Shown here piece by piece: positions 38,695 to 47,200 of a stretch of 64,000 nt of DNA. Every line of letters starts with the position of its first letter. Position 1 is the stretch's first letter. Source of the stretch: a virus. The notes beneath the pieces were generated by a model, which ran no database searches, had not been told where the DNA came from, and saw only the letters and a list, made by a program, of their open reading frames with translations. Location of the stretch: positions 1-64,000 of IMG/VR virus record IMGVR_UViG_3300025120_000037, one strand, 5' to 3'. The position numbers and the translations under genes are program-made.

Positions 38695-40263
38695 ATGGAT
38701 TCTTTAGGTAGGACTGATATAGGTTTCTTTAAAGATTTTTTTCGCGATTACAAAAATCGTATGGAGGCTGCACCTGCATTTAAAGCAGGTATTGACGCTG
38801 AAGGTATTAATTACCCTGGAAAAGACGAAGTTATTAAAAAATATTTAGATTATAAAAACAGCGGAATGACTCAATCAAGCCAAAGCGCTCGTGAGTTAGT
38901 CGAAACTTACATTCCTTACAGAGACCGCGTGGCAGAAGACTTACGAAGTAGAGGTTTTCCTGATATTCAATCTGGATTAGAAAAATTCGAGGCCGATACA
39001 GGAGTTAGAGACTATTCTGAACCTACAGACAGAAAAGTTCAAAGCTACAACTATGCACAACCTATACACGAACTGTTATCACATCAAAGACCATATGAGT
39101 TAGGGATGGCACCTGATTATCGCGATTTTTATGCCGGTACAGACCGAAAAGGTAATCCAGTCAACATAAAATCAAACAGTATAACTCCTATTAACGAAGA
39201 GCTAGCTACAGATTTGGATCATAATCGATACCGCGGACTTGTAGGTAAGAAACCATCAAAACTAGAGGCAATAACCAGAGGTGTTTTTCCAGATATTATG
39301 AAAATGAACCTAGAGGAAAGTAATGTTTTAGACGAAGATAGTCTGCTTTTGCTGCCCACACGTATGGACCTTCAGTATCCAGGGGGGCTTTCAAAGGCTG
39401 CATATGATAATAACTATAATTCAGTTGAAATATACCCTTCTACAGAACAAGTCGATGCAGATGTACCACGTATTTCCGAGTTGCTTATAGATAAGTACGT
39501 AAAACCTATGAATCGAAGATTTGCAGGTTTGCTTACTACACAGTTTCCAGGAGTTAAAACAAATGTAAGAGGTCTAAACGATATAGATAGTCTTCTAGCT
39601 TTAATAGAGACTTATGAAGGTAAACCTACTAATCGTTCACAACATTTTTACGGTACTCTTTTACCCGGTGTAACTCCAGAAACTATTACTAGAATGGCTG
39701 GGGACATCAGACGCACACCGTCTTCTTTGTTGCCTGGTTTTGCTGATTTGATTCCTAGTGCCGAAGCAGTTCGCCTTGGCTATGAAAAAGACCCTGCCGC
39801 TATGGGAAAGCAGATGGCTAAGGATTTTGCAGCTGGTATTCCTTTGTCAGCAGCTTTGACCCCTATTCTTGCTAACCCGGCTGTAGCTCCTTTTGCTCCT
39901 GGTATTGGAGCAGGTTTATTAGGAGTTGCCGGTGGTGAGGCAGTTAACGAAGTTGTAAAACAAGAAACTGGTAAGTCACTAATTCAGAGATTCCAAGAAA
40001 CTATGGGCGCTGCCGGTGGGGATACAACGATTATAGGTAAGGCTCGTAGACCTGTACCCGACAAAAAATTTGTGCCTGATAATAGACCTTATGAGACTCC
40101 TCAAATTACTCAGATGTCACCTGCTGATGCAAGTCGGATGGAAGTCGAGCGCAAAGCAAAACAAAACGAGAATGAATTTCAACGACGTCTACGGTCAGCT
40201 AAAGAGGCTCGTCAATTAGATCCGTATGATTTTGGTGTAACTGAGCTTCTTTTTGGAAGGTAA
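38695..40263 (+). CDS. large internal virion-type protein
   Basis: 522 residues from ATG 38695 (the frame is open to TTG 38659). Most is soluble and helical. A Gly/Ala/Pro-rich hydrophobic patch at about 380-425 (AALTPILANPAVAPFAPGIG, then AGLLGVAGGEA) looks membrane-active; the C-terminus is basic and charged (FQRRLRSAKEARQLDPYDFG). No named domain. The mix of charged helices with one glycine-rich hydrophobic segment recurs in several later genes (42.6, 48.2, 48.7, 49.4 kb) and fits proteins stored in the head and ejected with DNA. First gene of the rightward late block. Confidence 0.65.
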   Translation: MDSLGRTDIGFFKDFFRDYKNRMEAAPAFKAGIDAEGINYPGKDEVIKKYLDYKNSGMTQSSQSARELVETYIPYRDRVAEDLRSRGFPDIQSGLEKFEADTGVRDYSEPTDRKVQSYNYAQPIHELLSHQRPYELGMAPDYRDFYAGTDRKGNPVNIKSNSITPINEELATDLDHNRYRGLVGKKPSKLEAITRGVFPDIMKMNLEESNVLDEDSLLLLPTRMDLQYPGGLSKAAYDNNYNSVEIYPSTEQVDADVPRISELLIDKYVKPMNRRFAGLLTTQFPGVKTNVRGLNDIDSLLALIETYEGKPTNRSQHFYGTLLPGVTPETITRMAGDIRRTPSSLLPGFADLIPSAEAVRLGYEKDPAAMGKQMAKDFAAGIPLSAALTPILANPAVAPFAPGIGAGLLGVAGGEAVNEVVKQETGKSLIQRFQETMGAAGGDTTIIGKARRPVPDKKFVPDNRPYETPQITQMSPADASRMEVERKAKQNENEFQRRLRSAKEARQLDPYDFGVTELLFGR

Positions 40264-40290
40264 TTAGACTGTTAACAAAGGGATAGCTGG

Positions 40291-40617
40291 ATGCTTTCGA
40301 CTGAAGTCCGCAAAAAAGCGGAATTTATTTGTTCGAGAATTGCAGAAAAGGCAGAAGTACCGGTTTCAGACATGATATGGGTCCAAAAATGGGCAAAAAG
40401 TAACCACAGTGTTGAATCTATGCTTCGTATAGCCAGGAGAAAGGTTGTAAAAGGAGATTTACCCAAGGATGGTCTTGATAAATTTCTCCAAGACATGGAT
40501 TTAGGCGAAGATGACTCCGCAGAACACTTAGTTGGTCCTCAAGACCCTTCAACAATCGCTGAATGGTTCACAAGTAAGAAAAAATGGTTCGTGGATGACG
40601 AAGGATTTAGAGATTAA
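40291..40617 (+). CDS. hypothetical small helical protein
   Basis: 108 residues, ATG 40291. Two helices (STEVRKKAEFICSRIAEKAE, ESMLRIARRKVVKGDLPKDG), then an acidic segment and TIAEWFTSKKKWFVDDEGFR at the end. Conserved-looking but not recognised. In the rightward virion block. Confidence 0.65.
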   Translation: MLSTEVRKKAEFICSRIAEKAEVPVSDMIWVQKWAKSNHSVESMLRIARRKVVKGDLPKDGLDKFLQDMDLGEDDSAEHLVGPQDPSTIAEWFTSKKKWFVDDEGFRD

Positions 40618-40646
40618 ACTAAACTATGTGTATAAGCTTTAGATAA

Positions 40647-41279
40647 ATGGCCCCAATCCCTAATTCCAGACCGGATCTCGGGGCATATTATCGTGAAGTC
40701 GATAAAAGGTTGGGCGGAATCTTGCCTGGGGGAGGTACTCCAGTACAGCCTGAGGTTTTAAATCAACTTCCAGGCCCTATCAATATGGGATATCGGTATA
40801 TAAGTGGTATTGGTAATAAAGATTTAGAACTATCTGACAAATTTAAGCGAGGAGCAGTTCGATTAGCTATTCGGGACCGTCCCACGCTTCCTGGTGAGGT
40901 ACGGTCGGTTAAACCCTATCAAGAAGAAATTAGAACTCCTGTTATTGATACTGTGCCTAGCGCTCTAGGTGTTCCTGTTTTGGCAGATCGTGACCCAGCA
41001 GCAGCACCCTATCGTTATACACTAGGTCGTTATAACGTATATGACGAAGGTGACCGCTATACTGTTCGTGATAAGTTTGATCTTGAGAATGAGTACGAAG
41101 ATTCAAAGATGATGGAACCTGGCAAAGATATGGCCAGAGCAGCTTACCGCGGCGTTCTTGGTCTTGTTGATCCAGCAAACTTCTTACGTTCGTATATCTT
41201 TGGCAGAGAAACGCCACCCACAGGATACGATATTGAGTTCTCTGTACCTAAAGAATACGGTACAGGCATCGGTCCATGA
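40647..41279 (+). CDS. virion-type protein with YNVYDEGDRYTVRDKFDLEN segment
   Basis: 210 residues, ATG 40647. Pro/Gly-rich N-terminal half; the C-terminal part has YTLGRYNVYDEGDRYTVRDK and FDLENEYED, a beta-turn segment that occurs in phage structural proteins with a 'G-x-Y-x-V-x-D-x-(Y/F)-D' core. It ends with FSVPKEYGTGIGP. A structural or ejection role is inferred from neighbours. Confidence 0.65.
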   Translation: MAPIPNSRPDLGAYYREVDKRLGGILPGGGTPVQPEVLNQLPGPINMGYRYISGIGNKDLELSDKFKRGAVRLAIRDRPTLPGEVRSVKPYQEEIRTPVIDTVPSALGVPVLADRDPAAAPYRYTLGRYNVYDEGDRYTVRDKFDLENEYEDSKMMEPGKDMARAAYRGVLGLVDPANFLRSYIFGRETPPTGYDIEFSVPKEYGTGIGP

Positions 41280-41307
41280 TTTATAATTAATTATCTGATC
41301 TGTAAAA

Positions 41308-41688
41308 ATGGGATACCCTAGTCCTGAAGTAGTTAAAAGACCTACAAAGGGTAGTTACCCCGAAGGTAGTTACGAGGCGTGTCAGGCTAATCAGGATCCC
41401 AATATAAATTACTTTGCGGATCCTTGTAGGGATTTACCTAGGAACAATGGTTTACCAAAGTCTCCATTTGAAGGTAGTGGTGATGGTGATGGTGATGGTC
41501 AAAATTTTTTAGAAATGATTTTAATTATGAGGGAGCCAGCTACTATTAGTTCTGATCCTACTGTTAGAACTTCTCGTCCTAGTCAACTTAGTACACCCGG
41601 TAGTTCTGTTTCAGCTGCTAAAAGTGACTCTGGGGATATGCTTCTTGCGGCAATTAAGGCATTTGCTACACCTAAATCTCTTATTTAA
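41308..41688 (+). CDS. hypothetical, short Gly-Asp repeat
   Basis: 126 residues, ATG 41308. Contains four Cys/Pro-rich turns early on (YEACQANQDPNINYFADPCR), an SGDGDGDGQ run encoded by GGTGATGGTGAT repeats, and a Ser/Thr/Pro-rich disordered half. No family recognised. Confidence 0.6.
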   Translation: MGYPSPEVVKRPTKGSYPEGSYEACQANQDPNINYFADPCRDLPRNNGLPKSPFEGSGDGDGDGQNFLEMILIMREPATISSDPTVRTSRPSQLSTPGSSVSAAKSDSGDMLLAAIKAFATPKSLI

Positions 41689-41691
41689 ATC

Positions 41692-41847
41692 ATGAATGAA
41701 TTTATAAACGAACTTCTGAGTCTTTCTCGCACCAAACTGGGCAGCCCCGATGTGGGTGTTGTGAAAGTAGATAGTAAGTATAGTGATGCTTACGATACTG
41801 CAATGCGTAAAGAACTTGCTAAAACTTTACTAGCAAAGTACATGTGA
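41692..41847 (+). CDS. 51-residue hypothetical protein
   Basis: ATG 41692, TGA 41845-41847. Helical sequence (MNEFINELLSLSRTKLGSPD, then DAYDTAMRKELAKTLLAKYM). It starts 3 bp after the previous stop, and its end overlaps the GTG start of the next gene (ATGTGA), which supports translation. Confidence 0.6.
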   Translation: MNEFINELLSLSRTKLGSPDVGVVKVDSKYSDAYDTAMRKELAKTLLAKYM

Positions 41848-42089
41848 CACAAAGACCTTTCAGAGTAAAGGTTTTTCTGCTGAGACTTCTTGCAGTAGTT
41901 TTTGTTTGTCAGTTTTTTATGGCATGGCAAGCCTTTAGAGCATGTGAATTACTTGTGCGTAGACCTGGGGTTGCGGTAGTTTCTGTTAAAGAAGTGTGTC
42001 CTGATGTTGGGCAAAGGGTCGAGAATCTATTCAGCGTGGCATTGGCCACTATTCTTAGCCTGCTTAGTACTAAAGATATACGAGTTTAA
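41844..42089 (+). CDS. small membrane protein, two spans
   Basis: 81 residues from GTG 41844. Basic N-terminus, first span at about 9-30 (VFLLRLLAVVFVCQFFMAWQ), second at about 62-76 (LFSVALATILSLLS). Loop contains two Cys. Such small membrane proteins occur in many cyanophages without assigned role; holin-like action is possible. Confidence 0.65.
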   Translation: MTQRPFRVKVFLLRLLAVVFVCQFFMAWQAFRACELLVRRPGVAVVSVKEVCPDVGQRVENLFSVALATILSLLSTKDIRV

Positions 42090-42160
42090 AAACTGTATAA
42101 GGGTGATACCGTATATTTTATTACATACTGTTAGGATATAAGAAAGTAACTGGAGGTGTT

Positions 42161-42325
42161 ATGTCTAAGGTTGTGTATCGCGGTGTTACATACAACGCTG
42201 AAGAACAAAAAGAGACATTCCGTTCCTGGTGGAACTCAGTTCACTCTGTTGGTAAAAAGTTTACTTATAGAGGTGCTGAGTATGATTCGTCTGATGTTGA
42301 TGGTTGTTCCTTAGTTTCTAAATAA
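42161..42325 (+). CDS. 54-residue DUF4278-like protein, two YRG-x-x-Y motifs
   Basis: ATG 42161 preceded by a strong TGGAGGTG Shine-Dalgarno. Two copies of the short motif: VYRGVTYNAEE (residues 5-15) and TYRGAEYDSSD (35-45), separated by a Trp pair (FRSWWNSVH). The motif is typical of DUF4278, a small family found mainly in cyanobacteria, which supports the host assignment. Function unknown. The last 8 bases overlap the convergent minus-strand gene. Confidence 0.7.
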   Translation: MSKVVYRGVTYNAEEQKETFRSWWNSVHSVGKKFTYRGAEYDSSDVDGCSLVSK

Positions 42326-42518
42326 ACTTAGGGCATTGTCCGATCACTTTTGATCTTAAAAACTCGAGTAGTTGAATTTTTGCGCGGCGTGTGAGTTTAT
42401 CGTCAAACAGTACTTCGTACTTTCGTTGCTCCCACGCTTCGCACGTTATTTGTTTTTTGTAAGGTTCGTTATTGTTGCCTAGTCCTATAAAGGAAACTAG
42501 AAGGAGTGAGAGTATCAT
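42318..42518 (-). CDS. small exported protein with Cys pair
   Basis: 66 residues, ATG 42518. N-terminal hydrophobic stretch MILSLLLVSFIGLG reads as a signal peptide or anchor, followed by CEAWEQRKYEVLFDDKLTRR and KVIGQC, giving one likely disulphide in the cell envelope. A comparable C-x-x-W-x-x-R-K pattern is found in short secreted phage proteins. It sits alone on the minus strand among virion genes, so it may have its own regulation. Confidence 0.65.
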   Translation of the reverse strand: MILSLLLVSFIGLGNNNEPYKKQITCEAWEQRKYEVLFDDKLTRRAKIQLLEFLRSKVIGQCPKFI

Positions 42519-42570
42519 ATAAAACTTTTATGTATGAGTTTATAATAAGGGTAGTTGTTGAAGTAGAAAG

Positions 42571-43488
42571 TTGTATTCTTCTAGGTCGATCGAGAAAGCA
42601 GGCCCAACTATTGATGTTGATGTACTTGAAGACGTAGTAAGACCTTATACGGGAGCCGTACGAAAGGCTGGATCACCAGGTGTTTTGCAGAGACTTGGTA
42701 AACTGTTTGGTAACCCTTTTGTTCAGGGTTCCATAGATGTTGGCGGACGTCTTCTTGCAGGAGAACCTGTTGCTGAGATAATTCCACAAGTTGGAGGAGG
42801 TATGACAGGTTCTGCTATTGGTTCAAGGTTAGGTTCAAGCTTTGGTCTCCCAGGGCTAATGATTGGGGGTGCCGGTGGGTATTTTTTAGGATCGTATTTG
42901 GGCGGTGTGCTTAACGAATCTATTAAACCCCAAATCCCCATGTCTCGTACTGGTGTTAGTGGTTTGACGGATTATTTAAATAATATTCCCGACCGAAAGA
43001 CAGAACCAGTAGTCATTAAAGAGGAGCCTAATAAGTCTGTTCCAGAGGAAATTACAGATGCAGAGCTCGCGGCATTAAATGAAACAATACAACCTATTGT
43101 TCCTGAAAGTGTAAACCCTCCGGCACCGCAGACCCCTCGTGTTGAATCTGGTTCATCCGCAGCATTGCCAGGTCGAGATTCAGTGTTGTCCACGCCGAAT
43201 AATATGCAGAGTGAGTTGCTGAAAGAGGCAACGACAATGCGACGTGCCAAAGAGATGAAGGAACTTGGAATCACCGGTGGTGACGAAGCTATGAACAAAG
43301 GAAGTGCAATGCACACTTGGTTGAGCACCCACGGTGACATGGCTGACAATTTGATTCGCGATAAACGAATGCGTGAAGTCCGTATTGCACGAGAATTCGG
43401 CCGTGATCTCCCCACTGACGCACGTGGGATGGACGGCCAGATGGGTAATTTTGAAGCTTTCCGCGCAAATCGCGAAGAATTTGCTTAA
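42571..43488 (+). CDS. virion-type protein with glycine-zipper segment, TTG start
   Basis: 305 residues; the only upstream start is TTG 42571, with AGAAAG before it. A glycine-zipper region at about 70-115 (GGGMTGSAIGSRLGSSFGLP, then GGAGGYFLGSYLGG) looks membrane-inserting; then a Pro/Glu-rich middle and a charged C-terminus (KRMREVRIAREFGRDLPTDA). A TATAAT element lies at 42541-42546. Composition matches the ejection-type proteins further on. Confidence 0.6.
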   Translation: MYSSRSIEKAGPTIDVDVLEDVVRPYTGAVRKAGSPGVLQRLGKLFGNPFVQGSIDVGGRLLAGEPVAEIIPQVGGGMTGSAIGSRLGSSFGLPGLMIGGAGGYFLGSYLGGVLNESIKPQIPMSRTGVSGLTDYLNNIPDRKTEPVVIKEEPNKSVPEEITDAELAALNETIQPIVPESVNPPAPQTPRVESGSSAALPGRDSVLSTPNNMQSELLKEATTMRRAKEMKELGITGGDEAMNKGSAMHTWLSTHGDMADNLIRDKRMREVRIAREFGRDLPTDARGMDGQMGNFEAFRANREEFA

Positions 43489-43489
43489 T

Positions 43490-43627
43490 TTAAACTGTTT
43501 CGATATGAGTTACCACCCATCCTTCACGGCTCATTATTAGTTTTTTTTCGTCTTTTTTATCCTGGGGAACGTCGTAGAGATAGAAAACACCATTTCTGTA
43601 GCAGTGGAGTCGGGCTAATCCGATCAC
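43490..43627 (-). CDS. 45-residue hypothetical protein
   Basis: GTG 43627 with AGGAG eight bases upstream on the minus strand; TAA at 43490. Sequence LARLHCYRNGVFYLYDVPQD ends REGWVVTHIETV. The frame continues upstream without a stop to IPRRFKIKFHPGAPAV, whose only possible start would be ATA, so the true N-terminus is uncertain. It converges on the gene ending at 43488. Confidence 0.55.
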   Translation of the reverse strand: MIGLARLHCYRNGVFYLYDVPQDKKDEKKLIMSREGWVVTHIETV

Positions 43628-43757
43628 GGCAGGGGCTCCTGGGTGAAATTTTATTTTAAATCTTCTGGGTATTTATTTATTGTTAGTGCTCCGGTTTTCT
43701 TTATACACTTTTATGAGTGCTGTATTAACGTTGTTTAAATGACTTAGCTATTTAAGG

Positions 43758-44033
43758 ATGCTTTACCAGACTGCAGGTGCTCGTGAATACGCCAAGCAGA
43801 GTTTAGAGAAGAGTTTGCGATCAGCAGTGTGTGCTTACCTTGAGGACTGTGAGCTTTCGCATGAACTTACACCTGCGTTAAAAAAGATCTTGAAGTTGGA
43901 GTTTCGTCAACGCAAGCTAGAAGCTCATCGGATTGAAGTAATTTTTAATGAGATGTTTGAGAGTAAGGATAAAACTAGTTACGAATACGAGGAAAAGCCT
44001 GAGGATGACATTGTCGTTATATCAGAGGGGTAA
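43758..44033 (+). CDS. hypothetical helical protein
   Basis: 91 residues, ATG 43758. Nearly all helical (AREYAKQSLEKSLRSAVCAY, LTPALKKILKLEFRQRKLEA), acidic C-terminal tail. Not recognised. It follows a 130-bp AT-rich gap (43628-43757) without a clear gene. Confidence 0.6.
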   Translation: MLYQTAGAREYAKQSLEKSLRSAVCAYLEDCELSHELTPALKKILKLEFRQRKLEAHRIEVIFNEMFESKDKTSYEYEEKPEDDIVVISEG

Positions 44034-44219
44034 AAAATAAACCGTGTGGGGCAAGCTCCAAGAGTCAAGGGGTAGATCGCGTTAGAAAAAAATTGTGTTA
44101 GCGCAAGCTGCTAATGGAAAAAGTGTGGGGCGCGGGCCGAACAGCTCTACCTTAGATGCCTTTAAGTGTGCTCACTAACAACCACACCAAAAGACTGACA
44201 AAGTAATTCTGTGCGGATC

Positions 44220-44381
44220 TTAATGATCGTCATTCCAGTTTGGCGGTAGGGGCGGCTGCTGTGATACATATGTTCGAAAAGTTTCTTGAAGGTCTTCTAA
44301 AGTCGTTTCTAGCTCTAAAGCCAACCGTGCAACATTAGTCTGTCCTTTAAAAAGTAACTCGTGTGCTTCTGTGCGAGTCAT
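44220..44381 (-). CDS. 53-residue conserved small protein
   Basis: ATG 44381, TAA 44220. Sequence MTRTEAHELLFKGQTNVARL, then ALELETTLEDLQETFRTYVS and QQPPLPPNWNDDH. The compact helix with M-T-R-x-E-x-H-E start and proline-rich end looks like a conserved cyanophage protein. It lies 9 bp after the methyltransferase gene. The 186 bp between 44034 and 44219 has no gene but holds the direct repeats GTGTGGGGC (44044 and 44123 area) and GCAAGCT. Confidence 0.7.
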   Translation of the reverse strand: MTRTEAHELLFKGQTNVARLALELETTLEDLQETFRTYVSQQPPLPPNWNDDH

Positions 44382-44390
44382 CTAAAGGTA

Positions 44391-45104
44391 TTAGGCAACT
44401 TTAGTTACGAGCTGCCATCCGGTGAAGATAGCTAATTCCATCGAAGCAAATGCGTTGAGTGCCATGTCAACGCCCCGCTTAACGTCAGGGTGAGCGTAAT
44501 CGTCGAAGATAATTGTTCCGCCGGACTTGACCATGGGGACGTACAAGATCGTATCTCGGGCAACGGAAGTTGAATCGTGGGCTCCATCTATATAAAGGAG
44601 GTCGATCCAAGGCTCGCCGTTATTTTTTCGGTTTAGTTCAGGAAAAACGTCCCAGCTGAATCCTTTGATAATCTCAATCTTAGCCGCGTTATCGGACTTA
44701 GCGATATTACCTCGAGCAATCAACTCAATGTTTTCCAATTCTGGGTAGTTTTCTGGATTCTCGTGGTGCTCAGAGCTTCCAGTAAACGGATCGATCGAGG
44801 TAAGGCGGGATTCGGGATGACTAAGGTAGAAATCACTCCAAAAACAGCTAGAAGCACCTTCATAAACACCAATTTCGACGACCTGGCGTTTTTCTTTAGG
44901 GTCCAATCGCAACTCTGAGGCTTCTTCACGGGTACATAGAACTGAATCGGTGTTTAAAAGCGCGTCGTACCACCCTTGATTAAGAGAATAACGATCATCA
45001 AGCTTCTTTTTCCCCTGAACCGTCACAGTCGGAACCTCAGACTCAGTTTCTTTGTTCATCTGTTCCATCAGATCCTTGAAACTAGGCTGACTTACTGCGG
45101 TCAT
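44391..45104 (-). CDS. class I SAM-dependent methyltransferase (Methyltransf_24-like)
   Basis: 237 residues, ATG 45104. SAM-binding motif I is VVEIGVYEGASSCFW (about 76-90), motif II SIDPFTG, motif IV LLYIDGAHDSTSVARDT and motif VI GGTIIFDDYAHPDV. The IDGAHD and DDY motifs point to the Methyltransf_24 family, whose members often act on sugars or small molecules. Located next to a glycosyltransferase and a second methyltransferase of the same type (46494), so glycan methylation is a fair guess. On the minus strand within the rightward block. Confidence 0.8.
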   Translation of the reverse strand: MTAVSQPSFKDLMEQMNKETESEVPTVTVQGKKKLDDRYSLNQGWYDALLNTDSVLCTREEASELRLDPKEKRQVVEIGVYEGASSCFWSDFYLSHPESRLTSIDPFTGSSEHHENPENYPELENIELIARGNIAKSDNAAKIEIIKGFSWDVFPELNRKNNGEPWIDLLYIDGAHDSTSVARDTILYVPMVKSGGTIIFDDYAHPDVKRGVDMALNAFASMELAIFTGWQLVTKVA

Positions 45105-45144
45105 CTTGGATTTATAACAATCTTCAGTACGGTAGCAGGTTTTA

Positions 45145-45173
45145 TTGACAGAACAACTTGAGTGTTCTATGCT
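45145..45173 (+). promoter_or_regulatory. sigma70-type promoter
   Basis: TTGACA (45145-45150), exactly 17 bp, TATGCT (45168-45173). Transcription would start near 45180, only a few bases before the ATG at 45187, giving a nearly leaderless mRNA. Confidence 0.7.
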
Positions 45174-45186
45174 CTGAGTACATCAT

Positions 45187-45477
45187 ATGAACATCATGAG
45201 CGACTTCAACGTAAAATTTGATAGCAAAGACGCAGTACCTATCGTCCTAGCCAATCAAGCAACAGAACTTTTAGTTATTGGGATTTTAGCTGTTGTTGCA
45301 TTACCTCTAGGTCTCTGGGTTTTCTCCAACCTGTTGGGTTCAGTCCACGGAGCTAAAGCAAAAGGCTTCGAACGTGTTTATAACCTTTGTAAGATCACTC
45401 AACTAGAGAAATACGGAGACTTCAATGGACGACAATGTAAACGAATCGCTAACTCCTACTACCGCGTCTACAGATAA
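45187..45477 (+). CDS. small membrane protein
   Basis: 96 residues, ATG 45187 (ATG 45199 also possible). One long hydrophobic helix at about 28-52 (LLVIGILAVVALPLGLWVFS), followed by a basic C-terminal domain with two Cys. It has its own strong promoter and overlaps the next gene by 53 bp in another frame. Function unknown. Confidence 0.65.
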   Translation: MNIMSDFNVKFDSKDAVPIVLANQATELLVIGILAVVALPLGLWVFSNLLGSVHGAKAKGFERVYNLCKITQLEKYGDFNGRQCKRIANSYYRVYR

Positions 45478-45649
45478 GGAGTCTGAAGGGTCTCCAAAGG
45501 AGCTGACAGCAGAAGAACTGGAGCTCTTAGATCAAGCATTAGGAAATTTACAAGAGTTTATTAAAGATGGGTCTACCCATTATGCGTTTGTGGAAGACAC
45601 GGAACCTACTGAAGCAGAGCTAGAAGCTATTGAAAAAGAAGAACAGTGA
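45425..45649 (+). CDS. small acidic protein
   Basis: 74 residues, ATG 45425. Strongly acidic (EELELLDQALGNLQEFIKDG, EPTEAELEAIEKEEQ), with an N-terminal Thr/Ser-rich disordered part. The 53-bp overlap with the membrane protein gene suggests coupled expression. No family. Confidence 0.6.
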   Translation: MDDNVNESLTPTTASTDKESEGSPKELTAEELELLDQALGNLQEFIKDGSTHYAFVEDTEPTEAELEAIEKEEQ

Positions 45650-45726
45650 CCGTGACGAGTTTTAGTAAAAATGTCGCCTAACCCGCTGACTCGGACTAAT
45701 ATGCTGTCATAGTTAATGGCAGCATA

Positions 45727-46494
45727 GTGTCGTCAATTCCTGTGTTAGGGACTGCGATCGTCAATAATCCTTATTGGCTTCACAGGCTTTTTATGAGTAT
45801 CGATTACCCAGTCGATAACTTCGTTGTCTTTAACAACAACGGACGTGGTCAAATTGAGTCTGAGGTCGATGCGTTACATGGCCTAGACAATCCATACGTA
45901 AAGAAAGTGCATGTGACTCACATGCCTGCGAATGTTGGTTGCTCAGGAGCTTGGAATTTAATTATTAAGTGCTTTCTCAAAGCTCCTTACTGGGTGATCA
46001 GTAACCATGACGTAATGTTTGAGCCTGGTTTTCTCGAAGAAATGAACCAGAAAGCTCAGGATCCGGAGGTAGGCACTGTCCATGGGTCAGGAGGCGGTTG
46101 GGATATTTTTATGCTTAAAGACTGGGTCGTCAATAAGTATGGTCTTTTTGATGAAAACCTTTACCCCGGTTACTGCGAGGATATGGATTATGGTATGCGG
46201 TTTATTCACGATGATATAAAGCGTGTTCTTGACCTAGAGCATGATTATTACCACGGTAAATATAAAGATTACACAGACGGATCTCAGACCTGGCGTTCGG
46301 AACCAGACCTAGCAATGCCGATTCACATCTGTCATGAGCTCAATAAGAAGTATCTCCACCTCAAATGGGGTGAGGCGTGGCAAGCTCACGTAGATGGCGA
46401 AACCCATAAGTCGCCGTTCAACATCTCAGAGCTCCCAGTAAGTTTCACGACTTACGATCTGGAGTTCGTTCGTAAAAAACACCTAGGTTTCTAA
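45727..46494 (+). CDS. GT-A glycosyltransferase (family 2-like)
   Basis: 255 residues from GTG 45727. Rossmann-type start LGTAIVNNPYWLHRLFMSI, VVFNNNGRG, then MPANVGCSGAWNLII and YWVISNHDVMFEPGFLEEM, which carries the acidic nucleotide-sugar site; FDENLYPGYCEDMDYGMRF is the usual acceptor-side E-D-x-D motif of GT2 enzymes. It should transfer a sugar from a nucleotide donor. The next gene, a methyltransferase, overlaps by one base (TAATG), so they work together in one transcript, perhaps on virion glycans. Confidence 0.8.
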   Translation: MSSIPVLGTAIVNNPYWLHRLFMSIDYPVDNFVVFNNNGRGQIESEVDALHGLDNPYVKKVHVTHMPANVGCSGAWNLIIKCFLKAPYWVISNHDVMFEPGFLEEMNQKAQDPEVGTVHGSGGGWDIFMLKDWVVNKYGLFDENLYPGYCEDMDYGMRFIHDDIKRVLDLEHDYYHGKYKDYTDGSQTWRSEPDLAMPIHICHELNKKYLHLKWGEAWQAHVDGETHKSPFNISELPVSFTTYDLEFVRKKHLGF

Positions 46495-47177
46495 TGACTG
46501 TACGCCACGTAATTGAATCCGCGTGCCTCTCTGTGGATGACGACCCAGCAGTACAGAGCTTCGATCACTGGGAATTGGTTTGTGATTCTATTTTTCGTGC
46601 TTCAAAGATACGAATCAAAAGTGATAATCCAGTAGCCAATGCTTTTCCTGGTGATCACTATCGACTGCTATCAGGTCTACTGACCAGTATGGAGTCTTCA
46701 AGACCCTTAAAGTCAATCGTAGAGATAGGTACTCACTATGGTAACGGCACTCGAATTTTTTTGGATTACACAAAAGAAGCCAGTGTCGCGTCTTTTGATA
46801 TTACGAGCTGGGAAAAACACAACACCACGTACCTTACTAATGAGGACTTCGAAAGTAACGGAGGTCGGTTAGTTCACTATACGGACGATCTTAAAGAGCA
46901 AGATGCGTTTGTTAAACATGCAGAACTTCTAGCTCTTTCAGATTTTATTATGTGCGATGGCCCTAAGGACGGTGTGTTTGAGAAAACTTTCTTGTATAAG
47001 CTGTCTTTCCTTGATATGCCTAAGAAGCGTCGTTTCTTATTTCTAGACGATATTCAATTTTTAAGCGAAATTTTGCTTTGGCGGAGTATTCAAAGTCCTA
47101 AAATGGATCTGACTTCCTTTGGCCACTTCACAGGGTCTGGGTTGGTAGATATCTCAGAAGGTCTTAAACTCTCTTAA
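46494..47177 (+). CDS. SAM methyltransferase-like protein
   Basis: 227 residues, ATG 46494 overlapping the previous stop. Motif I SIVEIGTHYGNGTRIFLDY (about 74-92), then SFDITSW, an acidic IMCDGPKDGVFE in place of the usual D-G-x-H, and RFLFLDDIQFL. This is the Methyltransf_24 plan with a less conserved substrate site. Coupled to the glycosyltransferase upstream, so likely to methylate the sugar added by it; that is inference. Confidence 0.7.
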   Translation: MTVRHVIESACLSVDDDPAVQSFDHWELVCDSIFRASKIRIKSDNPVANAFPGDHYRLLSGLLTSMESSRPLKSIVEIGTHYGNGTRIFLDYTKEASVASFDITSWEKHNTTYLTNEDFESNGGRLVHYTDDLKEQDAFVKHAELLALSDFIMCDGPKDGVFEKTFLYKLSFLDMPKKRRFLFLDDIQFLSEILLWRSIQSPKMDLTSFGHFTGSGLVDISEGLKLS

Positions 47178-47200
47178 TAGCGAAAGCTTTCTTAGAAGAT

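Noticed and set aside
42723-43415. Minus-strand frames antisense to the glycine-zipper gene
   Set aside because: Rich in Pro/Ser as expected for the complement of Gly/Ala codons; the plus-strand gene explains the sequence.
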